A stretch of 64,000 nt of DNA from Halorussus limi (lineage in GTDB: Archaea; Halobacteriota; Halobacteria; Halobacteriales; Haladaptataceae), in assembly GCF_023238205.1 (NCBI RefSeq), contig NZ_CP096659.1:2559626-2623625 (forward strand), read 5' to 3'. The position numbers and the translations under genes were made by a program. Positions within the stretch are counted from its first letter, which is position 1, and each line of letters opens with the position of its first letter. Of this stretch, positions 33,791 through 42,446 are shown piece after piece. The notes below the pieces were generated by a model that worked only from the letters and a program-made list of their open reading frames with translations, was not told the DNA's origin and searched no databases.

Positions 33791-34933
33791 CTACAGCAGG
33801 TCGGCGTCCACGAGTCGGTCGACGGCCTCGCCGATGCGCTCCTTGCTGTTGGCGTAGGAGATGCGGGCGTACCCCGGCGCGCCGAACGCGCTCCCCGGGA
33901 CGGTGGCGACGTGGGCCTCCTCCAGCGCGTCCTCGCACCACGTCTGGTCGTCCTCGGCGACTTCCATCATCAGGTAGAACGCGCCGTCGGGTTCGGGGGC
34001 CGCGACGCCCTCCGAGTCGAGTCTGTCGAGCAGGAACTCGCGGCGCTCGGCGAACGCCTCGACCATCTCGTCGACCGACTCGTCGGTGTTGCGCAGGGCC
34101 TCGATGCCCGCGTGCTGGACGAAGTTGGTCGCGCACGAGACCGAGTGAGAGTGGAGCTTTCCGGCCTCCGAAATCAGTTCCTCCGGCCCGGCGAAGTAGC
34201 CGAGTCGCCACCCTGTCATCGAGTAGGCCTTCGAGAAGCCGTTGACCGTGACGGTCCGGTCGGCCATCCCGTCGAAGGTGCCGAGACTGGTCGGTTCCGG
34301 CCCGTAGGTAATCTCCTGATAGATTTCGTCGCTGACGACGGTCACGTCGTGTTCGACCGCGAGGTCCCGGACGCCCGCGAGCGCCTCGTCGGAGTAGACC
34401 GCGCCCGTCGGGTTGTTGGGCGAGTTGACCACGAGCAGTTCGGTCTCGTCGGACATCGCGTCGCCGAGTTCGTCGAGCGCGGGTTCGAGTTGGAAGTCGT
34501 GGGGCGCGAGGTCCACTCGGGTCAGGTCCCCGCCGGCGAGTTTGACCATCGCCTCGTAGGAGACCCACGCGGGGTCGAGCAGGACGACCTCGTCGCCGTC
34601 GTCCACGAGGGTCTGGACGGTCTCGTAGAGCGCCTGCTTGGCGCCCGGCGTGACGATAACGTTCTCGGCCTCGTGGTCGAGTCCGTCGGCCCGCAACTTC
34701 TCCGCGATGGCCTCGCGGAGTCCGGCGATGCCGTTCGAGGAGGTGTAGCCCGTGTGGCCCGCGTCCATCGCCTCCTGTCCTGCGTCCACGACGTTCTCGG
34801 GCGTCGGGAAGTCGGGTTCGCCGACGCTCAGGTCCACTACGTCCGCGCCCTCGGCCTCCAGTTCGGCCGCGAGGTTGCTGATGGCCAGCGTCGCGCTCGG
34901 TTCGACTCGTTGGATTCGGTCTGAAAAGTGCAT
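33791..34933 (-). CDS. Class I pyridoxal-phosphate aminotransferase (AspC-like)
   Basis: A 380-residue fold-type I aminotransferase. Asn174 (NSPNNPTG), Asp202 and Tyr205 (SDEIYQ) and the Schiff-base Lys235 (NGFSKAYSMTGWRLGY) are present, and a PGSAFG segment with a following Arg near the C-terminus binds the substrate carboxylate. Aspartate or an aromatic amino acid is likely; the exact substrate is unclear. The ATG is one base after the stop of ribH, so the two are co-translated. Confidence 0.88.
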   Translation of the reverse strand: MHFSDRIQRVEPSATLAISNLAAELEAEGADVVDLSVGEPDFPTPENVVDAGQEAMDAGHTGYTSSNGIAGLREAIAEKLRADGLDHEAENVIVTPGAKQALYETVQTLVDDGDEVVLLDPAWVSYEAMVKLAGGDLTRVDLAPHDFQLEPALDELGDAMSDETELLVVNSPNNPTGAVYSDEALAGVRDLAVEHDVTVVSDEIYQEITYGPEPTSLGTFDGMADRTVTVNGFSKAYSMTGWRLGYFAGPEELISEAGKLHSHSVSCATNFVQHAGIEALRNTDESVDEMVEAFAERREFLLDRLDSEGVAAPEPDGAFYLMMEVAEDDQTWCEDALEEAHVATVPGSAFGAPGYARISYANSKERIGEAVDRLVDADLL

Positions 34934-34934
34934 G

Positions 34935-35336
34935 TTAGAGTTCCTCCGCGAGTTCGACTGCCGCGTCCACCGCTTCCTTGCCCTTCTCCACACGCTCGCG
35001 GGCCTCCGCTCCCGACATCCCCGGTCCGCTCACGCCGAAGGTGACGGGCGTGTCGCGGTCGAGGCTCACGTCGGTCAGGCCCTGTGCGGCGGCGTCGGCG
35101 ATGACGCGGTCGTGTTCGGTGTCGCCGGTCACGATGGTCCCGACCACCGCCACCGCGTCGACGTCCTCGCGCCGGGCCAACCGGTCGGCCGCGAGCGGGG
35201 AGTCGTACGCACCGGGGACGTGGCGAGTCTCGACCACCTCGGCCCCCCGGTCGGCGGCGGCCTCGTGGGCGTGTTCTTCCATCTGGTCGGTTACTTCGCG
35301 GTTGAACCGCGAGACGACGAGACCGAGCGAAACCAT
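34935..35336 (-). CDS. ribH: 6,7-dimethyl-8-ribityllumazine synthase
   Basis: A 133-residue enzyme that joins the ribitylaminouracil and butanone-phosphate precursors in the penultimate step of riboflavin synthesis. The N-terminal VSRFN motif (residues 8-12), HVPGAYDSPLAA, and GTIVTGDTEHDRV with catalytic His75 are present. It is slightly short for the family, as common in archaea. The ATG at 35336 coincides with the start of homology. It forms an operon with an aminotransferase and is divergent from the agl23-like gene. Confidence 0.92.
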   Translation of the reverse strand: MVSLGLVVSRFNREVTDQMEEHAHEAAADRGAEVVETRHVPGAYDSPLAADRLARREDVDAVAVVGTIVTGDTEHDRVIADAAAQGLTDVSLDRDTPVTFGVSGPGMSGAEARERVEKGKEAVDAAVELAEEL

Positions 35337-35415
35337 GTCGGGGTCGAGGTTTGGCCGAGTAAAAGAACTACCGTTCTCCGGAAAACTTGTATCCCTCGGG
35401 ATGGATTCGGAAAAC

Positions 35416-37227
35416 ATGACTGCAGACGAGAAGTCCGCGAGCGCCCGGCGGTGGACGCCGGAGTCCGTGAGCGCGTTCGGGCGGGCGGTCGGGACCCGCA
35501 CCGGGGTCGCGGTGCTGGCGGTGACGCTGCTGTCGCTGTCGCTTCGCTTCTTCGCGCTCGGGTCGCGGGTGTTCCACTGGGACGAGGGCCGGGTCGGCTA
35601 CTGGATTCAGCGCTACGCCGAGAACGGCATCTGGGAGTACCACGCGGTCATCCACGGGCCGTTCCTCTATCACGTCAACAAGTACCTGTTCCAACTGTTC
35701 GGCGCGAGCGACTTCGTGGCCCGGGTGCCGGTCGCGGTGGTGTCGGGACTGCTCCCGCTGACGGCGTGGCTGTTCCGCGAGCGCCTCGGCCGAGTCGAGA
35801 TGATAGGCGTGGGTCTCTTCTTCGCGGCCAACCCCATCATCCTCTACTACTCGCGGTTCATGCGCAACGACGTGCTGCTCGCGGCGTTCATGGTGTACGC
35901 CCTCGCCTTCTACGTCCGCCTGTTCGACACTCACAAGCCGCGCTACCTCTACGCCGGGACGCTGATGCTCGGACTGGCGTTCACCACCAAGGAGAACGTG
36001 CTGGTCTACGTCGTGACGTGGGTCGGCGCGGCGGTCCTACTGCTCGACCACCGACTCCAACTCGTCGCGGGGGCCGACGACCGGAAGGCGTTCCTGCGCG
36101 AACAGGTCCGCAAGACGATGGACTCTCCGCGGGCTATTCGGTGGGTGCTTCACCTCGTCCTCGGTCTCCTCTTCTTCTTCGCGGTGGTCGTCTTCTTCTA
36201 CGCGCCGCGGTCACGGGGCATCCCCGAACCCGGCCTCTGGAAAGCGTTCTCGAACCCCGCCACGTTCCCCGCGGTAATCGAGGAGGCGACGCTCGGGTCG
36301 TGGGAGTCGTTCGTGGGCAAGTGGGGCGAGGGTAACCAGAAGTCGTACCTCGACACGTTCAAGACGCTCGGGGCGGTCCTCTGGAAGAGTTCGGCCGCGC
36401 TGCTGGCGCTGGCGGGCGTCGGCTTCCTCGTCGACCGCTACGTCGGCGACAAGCCCCGCGACGTGGTGGCGTTCACGTTCTACTGGGGGTTCGTCAGCAT
36501 CCTCGGCTACCCCGTCATCGTGGAGAACGCCTTCCCGTGGGAGGTCGTCCACGCGGTGGTTCCGCTGGCGATTCCCGCGGGCGTCGGCCTCGCCGTCCTC
36601 GTCCGGTGGGGAAGCGAAGCGGTGACGGACGGCGACGCCGTGAGCGCGACGCTCGCGGCCCTGCTCGTGTTGCTGGTCTCCGGGCAAGTGGCGACCACCG
36701 CGGCCACCACGACCTACATGCATCCGGCCGACCAGTACCTCGACGACGCCGAATCGGACCGGAACGCGCTCGTCCAGTACGGCCAACCCGCCGAGGGCCT
36801 CCGGCCGACGCTCGAACGCGTGCGCTACGCCGCGACGCACAACGAGGGGACCGACGTGCTGTACTACGGGTCTGACTTCTACGTCGCCAACGAGTCGAAG
36901 AACGACAGGTGGGCCGCGGGTGGCGGGTGGTACGACCGCCTGCCGCTCCCGTGGTACACCGAGATGTACGGCGCGAAGGTAGACAGCACGACCGACTTAC
37001 AGGAGGTCGGGTCGAACCCGCCGCCCGTTGTCGTCGCCCGCGCCGGCGACCGCGAGGCGGTCGCCCAGCGACTCGACGGCTACCGGGCCTTCGAGGAGGA
37101 ACTGACCCTCTGGGGGAGCGAGACGGTCTTCTTCGTGGACGAGGACGCCCTGCCGCCGGGGAGTCGAGGCGGCGGCGCGGCGAACGAGAGTAGCGGTACG
37201 GCGAACGAGAGCGGCGGGTCGAACTGA
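35416..37227 (+). CDS. Agl23-like membrane protein (TIGR03663, flippase activity-associated)
   Basis: A 603-residue multi-spanning protein with a GT-C-like plan. Hallmarks are FHWDEGRVGYWIQRYAENG near residue 50, YHAVIHGPFLYHVNK, NPIILYYSRFMRND and TTKENVLVY, followed by about ten helices and an outer C-terminal domain. The family is associated with lipid-linked oligosaccharide handling in haloarchaeal protein glycosylation. The ATG at 35416 has a TATA-like ttgtat element about 25 bases upstream; ATG 35401, in the same frame, is the alternative. The Gly/Ser/Asn-rich end is unstructured. Confidence 0.85.
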   Translation: MTADEKSASARRWTPESVSAFGRAVGTRTGVAVLAVTLLSLSLRFFALGSRVFHWDEGRVGYWIQRYAENGIWEYHAVIHGPFLYHVNKYLFQLFGASDFVARVPVAVVSGLLPLTAWLFRERLGRVEMIGVGLFFAANPIILYYSRFMRNDVLLAAFMVYALAFYVRLFDTHKPRYLYAGTLMLGLAFTTKENVLVYVVTWVGAAVLLLDHRLQLVAGADDRKAFLREQVRKTMDSPRAIRWVLHLVLGLLFFFAVVVFFYAPRSRGIPEPGLWKAFSNPATFPAVIEEATLGSWESFVGKWGEGNQKSYLDTFKTLGAVLWKSSAALLALAGVGFLVDRYVGDKPRDVVAFTFYWGFVSILGYPVIVENAFPWEVVHAVVPLAIPAGVGLAVLVRWGSEAVTDGDAVSATLAALLVLLVSGQVATTAATTTYMHPADQYLDDAESDRNALVQYGQPAEGLRPTLERVRYAATHNEGTDVLYYGSDFYVANESKNDRWAAGGGWYDRLPLPWYTEMYGAKVDSTTDLQEVGSNPPPVVVARAGDREAVAQRLDGYRAFEEELTLWGSETVFFVDEDALPPGSRGGGAANESSGTANESGGSN

Positions 37228-37317
37228 CCGACCTCGCCCGTCGTCACACCACGTTCTTGTACAACTACCGCCCGAGTTGGCAAATCTTATGCAGGGGCGT
37301 CTACAATCTCCGCCCAG

Positions 37318-38514
37318 ATGACCGACACAGAGACGCTCGGCGTCGTCGGCGGGGGACAGCTCGGTCGGATGCTGGCGGAGGCGGCCGCGCCGCTCGGAGT
37401 CGAGGTGGTCGTCCTCGACCCCACGCCCGAGTGCCCGGCCTCACCGGTCGCTCGCGACCAAATCGTCGGCGACTTCGACGACGAGGACGGCGTTCAGGAG
37501 TTGGCCGCGCGCGCGGACTACTTGACCTACGAAATCGAGTTGGCCGACCCCGACCTGCTGGAGGCGGTCGGAGACGAGTACGACGTGCCCGTCAACCCCG
37601 ACCCCGAGACGCTCCGGACGATTCAGGATAAGTTAGTGCAGAACCGCGCCCTGCGGGACGCCGGGGTTCCGGTGCCCGAGTTCCGACAGGTCGACGACCG
37701 CGAGGACCTGGAGGCCGCGGTCGAGGCGTTCGGCTACCCCGTCATGCTCAAGGCCCGCGAGGGCGGCTACGACGGCCGAGGTAACGTCCCCATAACCGAC
37801 GAGAGCGACGTGGACGAGGCGCTGTCGGCGGTCGAGGGCGGCGCGGTGGTCGAGGAGTTCGTCGACTTCGAGCGCGAGGTGTCGATTATCGGTGTAAAGG
37901 GGACGGACGGCGAAACTGCGACGTTCCCGCTCGGCGAGAACGTCCACCGCGAGGAGATTCTGCGCGAGACGGTCGTTCCGGCCCGGAGCGGCGAGGCGGT
38001 CGCCGAACGCGCCCGCGACGTGGCCGAGGACGTACTGGAGATGCTGTCGGGACGGGGCGTCTACGGCATCGAACTGTTCGAGACGAGCGAGGCGCGGAGC
38101 GCCTCGAACGCAAGCGGTGACGAACCGCGAGCAAGCGAGGGCGAGATTCTGGTCAACGAAATCGCTCCCCGGCCCCACAACTCGGGTCACTACACCATCG
38201 AGGGCGCGCTGACCTCTCAGTTCGAGCAACACGCCCGCGCCGTGACGGGGCGACCGCTCGGCGCGACCGACCTCCGGTGTCCGGTGGTGTCGGCCAACGT
38301 TCTGGGCGACGTGGACGAACGCCGGCGGGCCGAGCCTTCGGGCGACGACGCGATTCTGAGCTATCCGGGCGCGAGTCTCCACTGGTACGGCAAACACGAG
38401 GTGTATCCCCTCCGGAAGATGGGCCACTTCACGCTCGTTCAGCGAGACGGCGAATCGACCGACGAACTGCTCGACGCGGCGAGCGACCTGCGCGAGGAGG
38501 TGACGTTCCAATGA
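37318..38514 (+). CDS. purK: 5-(carboxyamino)imidazole ribonucleotide synthase
   Basis: A 398-residue ATP-grasp enzyme that carboxylates aminoimidazole ribonucleotide with bicarbonate in purine synthesis. VGGGQLGRMLAEAA starts the Rossmann-like domain. The ATP-grasp region has LKAREGGYDGRG, VVEEFVDFEREVS and VNEIAPRPHNSGHYT. Between GIELFE and GEILVNEI there is an extra Ser/Ala/Asp/Glu-rich stretch of about 20 residues that other PurK proteins lack, coded by a palindromic repeat. A cttat element about 30 bases upstream supports the start. It overlaps purE by ATGA. Confidence 0.93.
   Translation: MTDTETLGVVGGGQLGRMLAEAAAPLGVEVVVLDPTPECPASPVARDQIVGDFDDEDGVQELAARADYLTYEIELADPDLLEAVGDEYDVPVNPDPETLRTIQDKLVQNRALRDAGVPVPEFRQVDDREDLEAAVEAFGYPVMLKAREGGYDGRGNVPITDESDVDEALSAVEGGAVVEEFVDFEREVSIIGVKGTDGETATFPLGENVHREEILRETVVPARSGEAVAERARDVAEDVLEMLSGRGVYGIELFETSEARSASNASGDEPRASEGEILVNEIAPRPHNSGHYTIEGALTSQFEQHARAVTGRPLGATDLRCPVVSANVLGDVDERRRAEPSGDDAILSYPGASLHWYGKHEVYPLRKMGHFTLVQRDGESTDELLDAASDLREEVTFQ
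38085..38140. repeat. Palindrome-bearing insertion inside purK
   Basis: The stretch between the conserved GIELFE and GEILVNEI coding parts contains a perfect hairpin: CGAGGCGC (38088-38095), loop GGA, GCGCCTCG (38099-38106). GCAAGCGG and GAGCAAGCGAG runs follow. Such GCGAGC-type low-complexity repeats are common in intergenic haloarchaeal DNA. Here the insertion keeps the reading frame. Confidence 0.55.
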
Positions 38515-39152
38515 GCGACAGCGAACTTCGGCGACTCATCGACGACCTGCGAGCGGAGGCACAGCGAGACAGAGACCCCGAGGAGACGCCGGAAATCGGC
38601 GTCGTGATGGGGAGCGACTCGGACCTCGACGTGATGGCGGGGTCGGAAGACGGACGACCCGGGGCCTACGACGCACTAACCGAACTGGGATTCGAGGAAG
38701 TGACCGACTACGACGACCCGCCCGAGGCGCGGTTCACCTTCGAGACGTACGTGGTGTCGGCCCACCGCACGCCCGAACTGATGTACGCCTACGCCGAGAC
38801 GGCCGAAGAGCGCGGACTGGACGTGATTATCGCGGGCGCCGGCGGCAAGTCCGCCGACCTGCCGAACATGACCGCCTCGCTGGCGTACCCGCTTCCGGTA
38901 GTCGGCGTGCCGGTCCAAGAGAAGTCGCTTCCCTCCGTGGTCGGGATGCCGACCGGCGCACCCATCGTCGCGGTGGACGCGGGCAAGTCGTTCAACGCGG
39001 CGCTGTCGGCCGTCCAGATGCTCTCGCGCCAACACGACGAGTTGCGCGACCGACTGGTCGAGTACCACGACGACTTGCAGGAGGGCGTCGCGGAGGTGTC
39101 GCGACGACTTCACGAGGAGGGAACGCCGGGCTTCCGCGATTCCAGAGAGTGA
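38511..39152 (+). CDS. purE: N5-carboxyaminoimidazole ribonucleotide mutase
   Basis: A 213-residue class I PurE that moves the carboxylate from N5 to C4 of the imidazole, the step after PurK. Conserved motifs: VVMGSDSDLDVM near residue 23, VVSAHRTPELMYAYA near 78, IAGAGGKSADLPNMTAS near 105 and GVPVQEKSLPSVVGMP. It carries an N-terminal extension of about 20 residues and an insertion after GSDSDLDVM (AGSEDGRPGAYDALTEL) compared with short bacterial enzymes. The ATGA overlap with purK couples translation. It has a longer, charged C-terminus. Confidence 0.93.
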   Translation: MSDSELRRLIDDLRAEAQRDRDPEETPEIGVVMGSDSDLDVMAGSEDGRPGAYDALTELGFEEVTDYDDPPEARFTFETYVVSAHRTPELMYAYAETAEERGLDVIIAGAGGKSADLPNMTASLAYPLPVVGVPVQEKSLPSVVGMPTGAPIVAVDAGKSFNAALSAVQMLSRQHDELRDRLVEYHDDLQEGVAEVSRRLHEEGTPGFRDSRE

Positions 39153-39664
39153 CCGACTCGACCCCGACGTAATCGCTCGTTTCGGATTTCAGTCGGTGGC
39201 GCTGGCGTGAGACGACTCCCGTTCGCCTCCGGTTTCGTTTCCCTTCGATTTTCTCCGTGCGTACGAGCGTGACGCCGGCGGTGCCGCGCCCGACCGCAGA
39301 CGACCCCCGGCCGGGCGGTGATTTATATACTCCGCCAACTTCGGGAGGAGGCCGCACGGCGTTGGACCCCGCCGGACCGACCGACGCGAGTCGGCCGAAC
39401 CGACCCCGAACTCGACGCCTTCGACCGTTTCGCACCGCTTTTCCCCGGTTCGGTCGGCTTAATGTCACTGACGTGGTATCGCGCTGTGTCGGTTCCGAAG
39501 ACGCTCCCCGTCGGAACGACGCCTCCGACACGAAATATCCCCTTTCCCGACAGAAAGCGCCAAGCCGACGAACGGGGGTTGAGGCGGCCAGATTCGTCCG
39601 AATCGCAAGAATCAACGCTTATGAGGGTGCGCTCATAATCTCGGGATGGTAGGAGAATATCGGC
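39153..39664. other. Long intergenic region with orphan promoter and possible structured RNA
   Basis: No protein gene with sensible composition is found in these 512 bases. A strong TATA-like element (atttatatac, 39321-39330) has no start codon at leaderless distance. The sequence that would be transcribed rightward from about 39350 has a GNRA-type hairpin (CCGAC-GCGA-GTCGG, 39381-39394) and a perfect 8-base pairing of CCGAACCG (39395-39402) with CGGTTCGG (39446-39453). This fits a non-coding RNA or a long nuo leader. No match to tRNA, SRP or RNase P RNA hallmarks was seen. Confidence 0.4.
39619..39655 (+). promoter_or_regulatory. nuo operon promoter with dyad and Shine-Dalgarno
   Basis: A perfect inverted repeat TTATGAG (39619-39625) and CTCATAA (39632-39638) is separated by six bases. 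Its right arm overlaps the TATA-like CATAATC about 28 bases before the nuoA ATG. AGGAGA (39651-39656) stands about eight bases before the ATG and gives a ribosome site, unusual for a first gene here. Confidence 0.5.
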
Positions 39665-40078
39665 ATGAATCCATGGATAGCTATTGGCGCGTTAGCGCTG
39701 GTGGGGCTGTTGATACCGCTCGGGATGATGGCGGTCTCCAGCCTGCTCCGGCCGACCGTGCCCGAGAAAGGTAAAACCGCCACCTACGAGAGCGGCGAGG
39801 TGCCGACGGGCGGCACGCGAGTCCGATTCAACATACAGTACTACATGGTCGCGCTGCTGTTCGTCGTCTTCGACATCGAGACCGTCCTCATCTTCCCTTG
39901 GACGGTCATCTACAGGAGCGCGGTCTCGATGGAGGGCGTCGGGCTGACGAAGGCGCTGGCCCCGATGCTGCTGTTCATCGCCGTTCTCGTCATCGGTCTC
40001 GGCTGGGCGTGGCGTAACGGTGCCGTACGGTGGGTACGCAATCCCGACCGTTCGCAACGGAGCGTGGAACGACAATGA
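39665..40078 (+). CDS. nuoA: NADH-quinone oxidoreductase-like complex subunit A
   Basis: A 137-residue membrane subunit with three helices (about residues 5-27, 60-82 and 95-115). The conserved loop after helix 1 (KGKTATYESGEVPTGG) has an ESGE motif with Glu/Ser and no Cys, and the helix 2 segment FVVFDIETVLIFPW is the family hallmark. It heads the 11-gene cluster and overlaps nuoB by ATGA. In haloarchaea this complex lacks the NADH module and probably feeds electrons to menaquinone from ferredoxin or another donor. Confidence 0.95.
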   Translation: MNPWIAIGALALVGLLIPLGMMAVSSLLRPTVPEKGKTATYESGEVPTGGTRVRFNIQYYMVALLFVVFDIETVLIFPWTVIYRSAVSMEGVGLTKALAPMLLFIAVLVIGLGWAWRNGAVRWVRNPDRSQRSVERQ

Positions 40079-40776
40079 GCAACGAACCACGGGAAACGAT
40101 TCACGGTAGCACAGATCCGCAGACGAAGACCCGCGAAGCCCGGATGGAGGGCGTGGACAACCGGTTCAACTCGAAGCTTCGAGAGGCGTTCGGCTCCACG
40201 CCGTTCATCCTCACCAAGTTCGACAAGTTCATGAACTGGGTCCGGGGGTCGTCGATGTTCATGCTGCAGTTCGGTATCGCCTGCTGCAGCATCGAGATGA
40301 TGCACACCTACGCGGTCAAGCACGACCTCGACCGATTCGGGTCGGGCGTGCCGCGCGCGTCGCCGCGACAGGCCGACGTGATGATCGTGCCGGGGACCAT
40401 CGTCTCGAAGTTCGCCCCCCGGATGAAGCGCGTCTACGACCAGATGCCCGAGCCCAAGTTCGTCGTGAACATGGGGTCGTGTGCCATATCCGGCGGTCCG
40501 TTCCAGGAGGGCTACAACGTCATCAAGGGCGCCGAGGAGGTCATTCCGGTGGACATCCACGTCCCCGGCTGTCCGCCCCGGCCCGAGGCGCTCATCTACG
40601 GCGTCGTGAAGATGCAGGAGCGCATCGCCAACGGCGAGACGACTCCGGTGACGGTCAAGCCCTACGAACTGGAGCAGTTCGGCGACCTCGAACAGGACGA
40701 ACTCATCGACAAGCTCGCAGACGACATCGACGAGGACACCCTCGTCATGCGCTACAACTGGGCTGATTCACCATGA
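40075..40776 (+). CDS. nuoB: NADH-quinone oxidoreductase-like complex subunit B
   Basis: The 233-residue subunit that carries iron-sulfur cluster N2 next to the quinone site. The four ligands are visible: Cys70 and Cys71 ([12 protein letters not shown]), Cys136 (GSCAISGG) and Cys166 ([11 protein letters not shown]). The N-terminal 40 residues are a hydrophilic extension. The ATG at 40075 is in the ATGA overlap with nuoA. Its stop in turn overlaps the start of nuoCD. Confidence 0.96.
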   Translation: MSNEPRETIHGSTDPQTKTREARMEGVDNRFNSKLREAFGSTPFILTKFDKFMNWVRGSSMFMLQFGIACCSIEMMHTYAVKHDLDRFGSGVPRASPRQADVMIVPGTIVSKFAPRMKRVYDQMPEPKFVVNMGSCAISGGPFQEGYNVIKGAEEVIPVDIHVPGCPPRPEALIYGVVKMQERIANGETTPVTVKPYELEQFGDLEQDELIDKLADDIDEDTLVMRYNWADSP

Positions 40777-42446
40777 GTTCTCAAGAGAAAGCACCCGAGG
40801 GTGAGCTTCCACAGGTCGAAGGCGTCGACTACGACGCCATCGAGGACCTGCTCGGCGACCGCGTCCTCGGACGTGAGACCCACCTCAACGCCGAGGGATT
40901 CGTCGTCCGGCCGGACGAGGTCGAGGAGACGCTCGAACTCCTCCGCGACGAGGCCGGGTTCGACCACCTCTCGATGCTCACCGCCCAGGACTACGCCGAC
41001 CGCTACGAGAGCATCTATCACCTGACGAAGTACGACGACCGGACCCAAGAGGTCAGCGTGGTCGTCCCCACCGACCCGGAGAACCCGACCAGCGAGTCGG
41101 CGGCGTCGGTGTACAAGACGGCGGAGTGGCACGAGCGTGAGGCCTACGACTTGGTGGGTATCGACTACGAGAACCACCCGGACCTCCGGCGCATCCTCCT
41201 GCCCGAGACGTGGCAGGGCCACCCGCTGAGTTCCGACTACGACCAGGACAAGCCCCAGGTCGTCACGCTGAAAGAGCACGTCAATCCGCTGGCGAACAGT
41301 ACGGACGAGACGACCGAGTCGGACACGATGTTCCTGAATATCGGTCCCCACCACCCAGCGACCCACGGCGTGCTCCACGTCAAAGCGGTGCTGGACGGCG
41401 AACAGGTCGCGGACGTCGAACCCGACATCGGCTACCTCCACCGCTGTGAGGAGCAGATGTGCCAGCAGGGGACGTACCGCCACCAGATCATGCCCTACCC
41501 CGACCGGTGGGACTACTCGTCGGCGGGGCTGCTCAACGAGTGGGCGTACGCCCGGGTGGCGGAGGACCTGAACGACATCGAGGTACCCGAGTACGCCCAA
41601 GTCATCCGGACGATGAGCGCCGAACTGTGCCGCATCGCGGCCCACATGCTGGCGCTCGGTACGTTCTGTCTGGACATCTACGGCGACTTCACGGCCATCT
41701 TCATGTACGCCATGCGCGACCGCGAGAAGGTCCAGAACATTCTGGAGGACCTCACCGGCCAGCGCATGATGTTCAACTACTTCCGACTCGGCGGGGTCGT
41801 CTGGGACCTGCCCGAGCCCCGCGAGGAGTTCTTCGGCAAGATTCGGGACTTCATCGACGACCTGCCCGAAACCCTCGAAGAGTACCACGACCTCATCACG
41901 GGCAACGAAATCTTCCAGACGCGCACCATCGACACCGGCGTCCTCGAACCCGAGACGGCCAAGCAGTACGGCTGTACCGGTCCGGTCGCCCGCGGGTCGG
42001 GCATCGATTACGACCTGCGCCGCGACGACCCCTACGGCTACTACGACGAACTCGACTGGGACGTCGTCACCGAAGACGGCTGTGACAACTTCGCTCGCCT
42101 GCTCGTCCGCATGCGCGAGGTCGAGGAGTCCGCGAAAATCATCAGCCAGTGTGTCGACATTCTGGAGGACTGGCCGGAGGACGAGCGCAACATTCAGGCG
42201 AACGTCCCCCGGACGCTCAAGCCCGACCCCGACACCGAGGTCTACCGCGCCGTCGAAGGCGCGAAGGGCGAACTCGGCATCTACATCCGGTCGGACGGCA
42301 CCGACAAGCCCGGCCGGTTCAAGATTCGGAGCCCCTGTTTCAACAACCTCCACTCGCTGGAGGCGATGGCCGAGGGCGAGTACGTCCCGGACCTCGTGGC
42401 CGCACTGGGTAGCCTCGACGTGATTCTCGGGGAGGTGGACCGCTGA
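40773..42446 (+). CDS. nuoCD: Fused subunits C and D of the NADH-quinone oxidoreductase-like complex
   Basis: A 557-residue fusion. The C part (about residues 30-165) ends with AEWHEREAYDLVGIDYENHPDLRRILLP. The D part (about 185-557) starts with FLNIGPHHPATHGVLH, the quinone-site histidine loop, and ends with FNNLHSL...LGSLDVILGEVDR. IGYLHRCEEQM and CDNFARLLVRMREVEES are also conserved. It holds the quinone-binding pocket together with NuoB. ATGA overlap upstream and TGATG overlap downstream show tight translational coupling. Confidence 0.95.
   Translation: MSSQEKAPEGELPQVEGVDYDAIEDLLGDRVLGRETHLNAEGFVVRPDEVEETLELLRDEAGFDHLSMLTAQDYADRYESIYHLTKYDDRTQEVSVVVPTDPENPTSESAASVYKTAEWHEREAYDLVGIDYENHPDLRRILLPETWQGHPLSSDYDQDKPQVVTLKEHVNPLANSTDETTESDTMFLNIGPHHPATHGVLHVKAVLDGEQVADVEPDIGYLHRCEEQMCQQGTYRHQIMPYPDRWDYSSAGLLNEWAYARVAEDLNDIEVPEYAQVIRTMSAELCRIAAHMLALGTFCLDIYGDFTAIFMYAMRDREKVQNILEDLTGQRMMFNYFRLGGVVWDLPEPREEFFGKIRDFIDDLPETLEEYHDLITGNEIFQTRTIDTGVLEPETAKQYGCTGPVARGSGIDYDLRRDDPYGYYDELDWDVVTEDGCDNFARLLVRMREVEESAKIISQCVDILEDWPEDERNIQANVPRTLKPDPDTEVYRAVEGAKGELGIYIRSDGTDKPGRFKIRSPCFNNLHSLEAMAEGEYVPDLVAALGSLDVILGEVDR

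Noticed and set aside
39330-39470. RNase P RNA or SRP RNA in the purE-nuoA gap
   Set aside because: The terminal part (ggttcggtcggctta) faintly recalls RNase P RNA, but the conserved core segments and the SRP helix 8 GGAA/GCAG segments are not there.
39257-39652. Reading frames of 106 to 131 codons in the gap before nuoA
   Set aside because: Their products are Arg/Pro-rich without hydrophobic core or domain, and none starts at leaderless distance from the TATA-like element at 39321.
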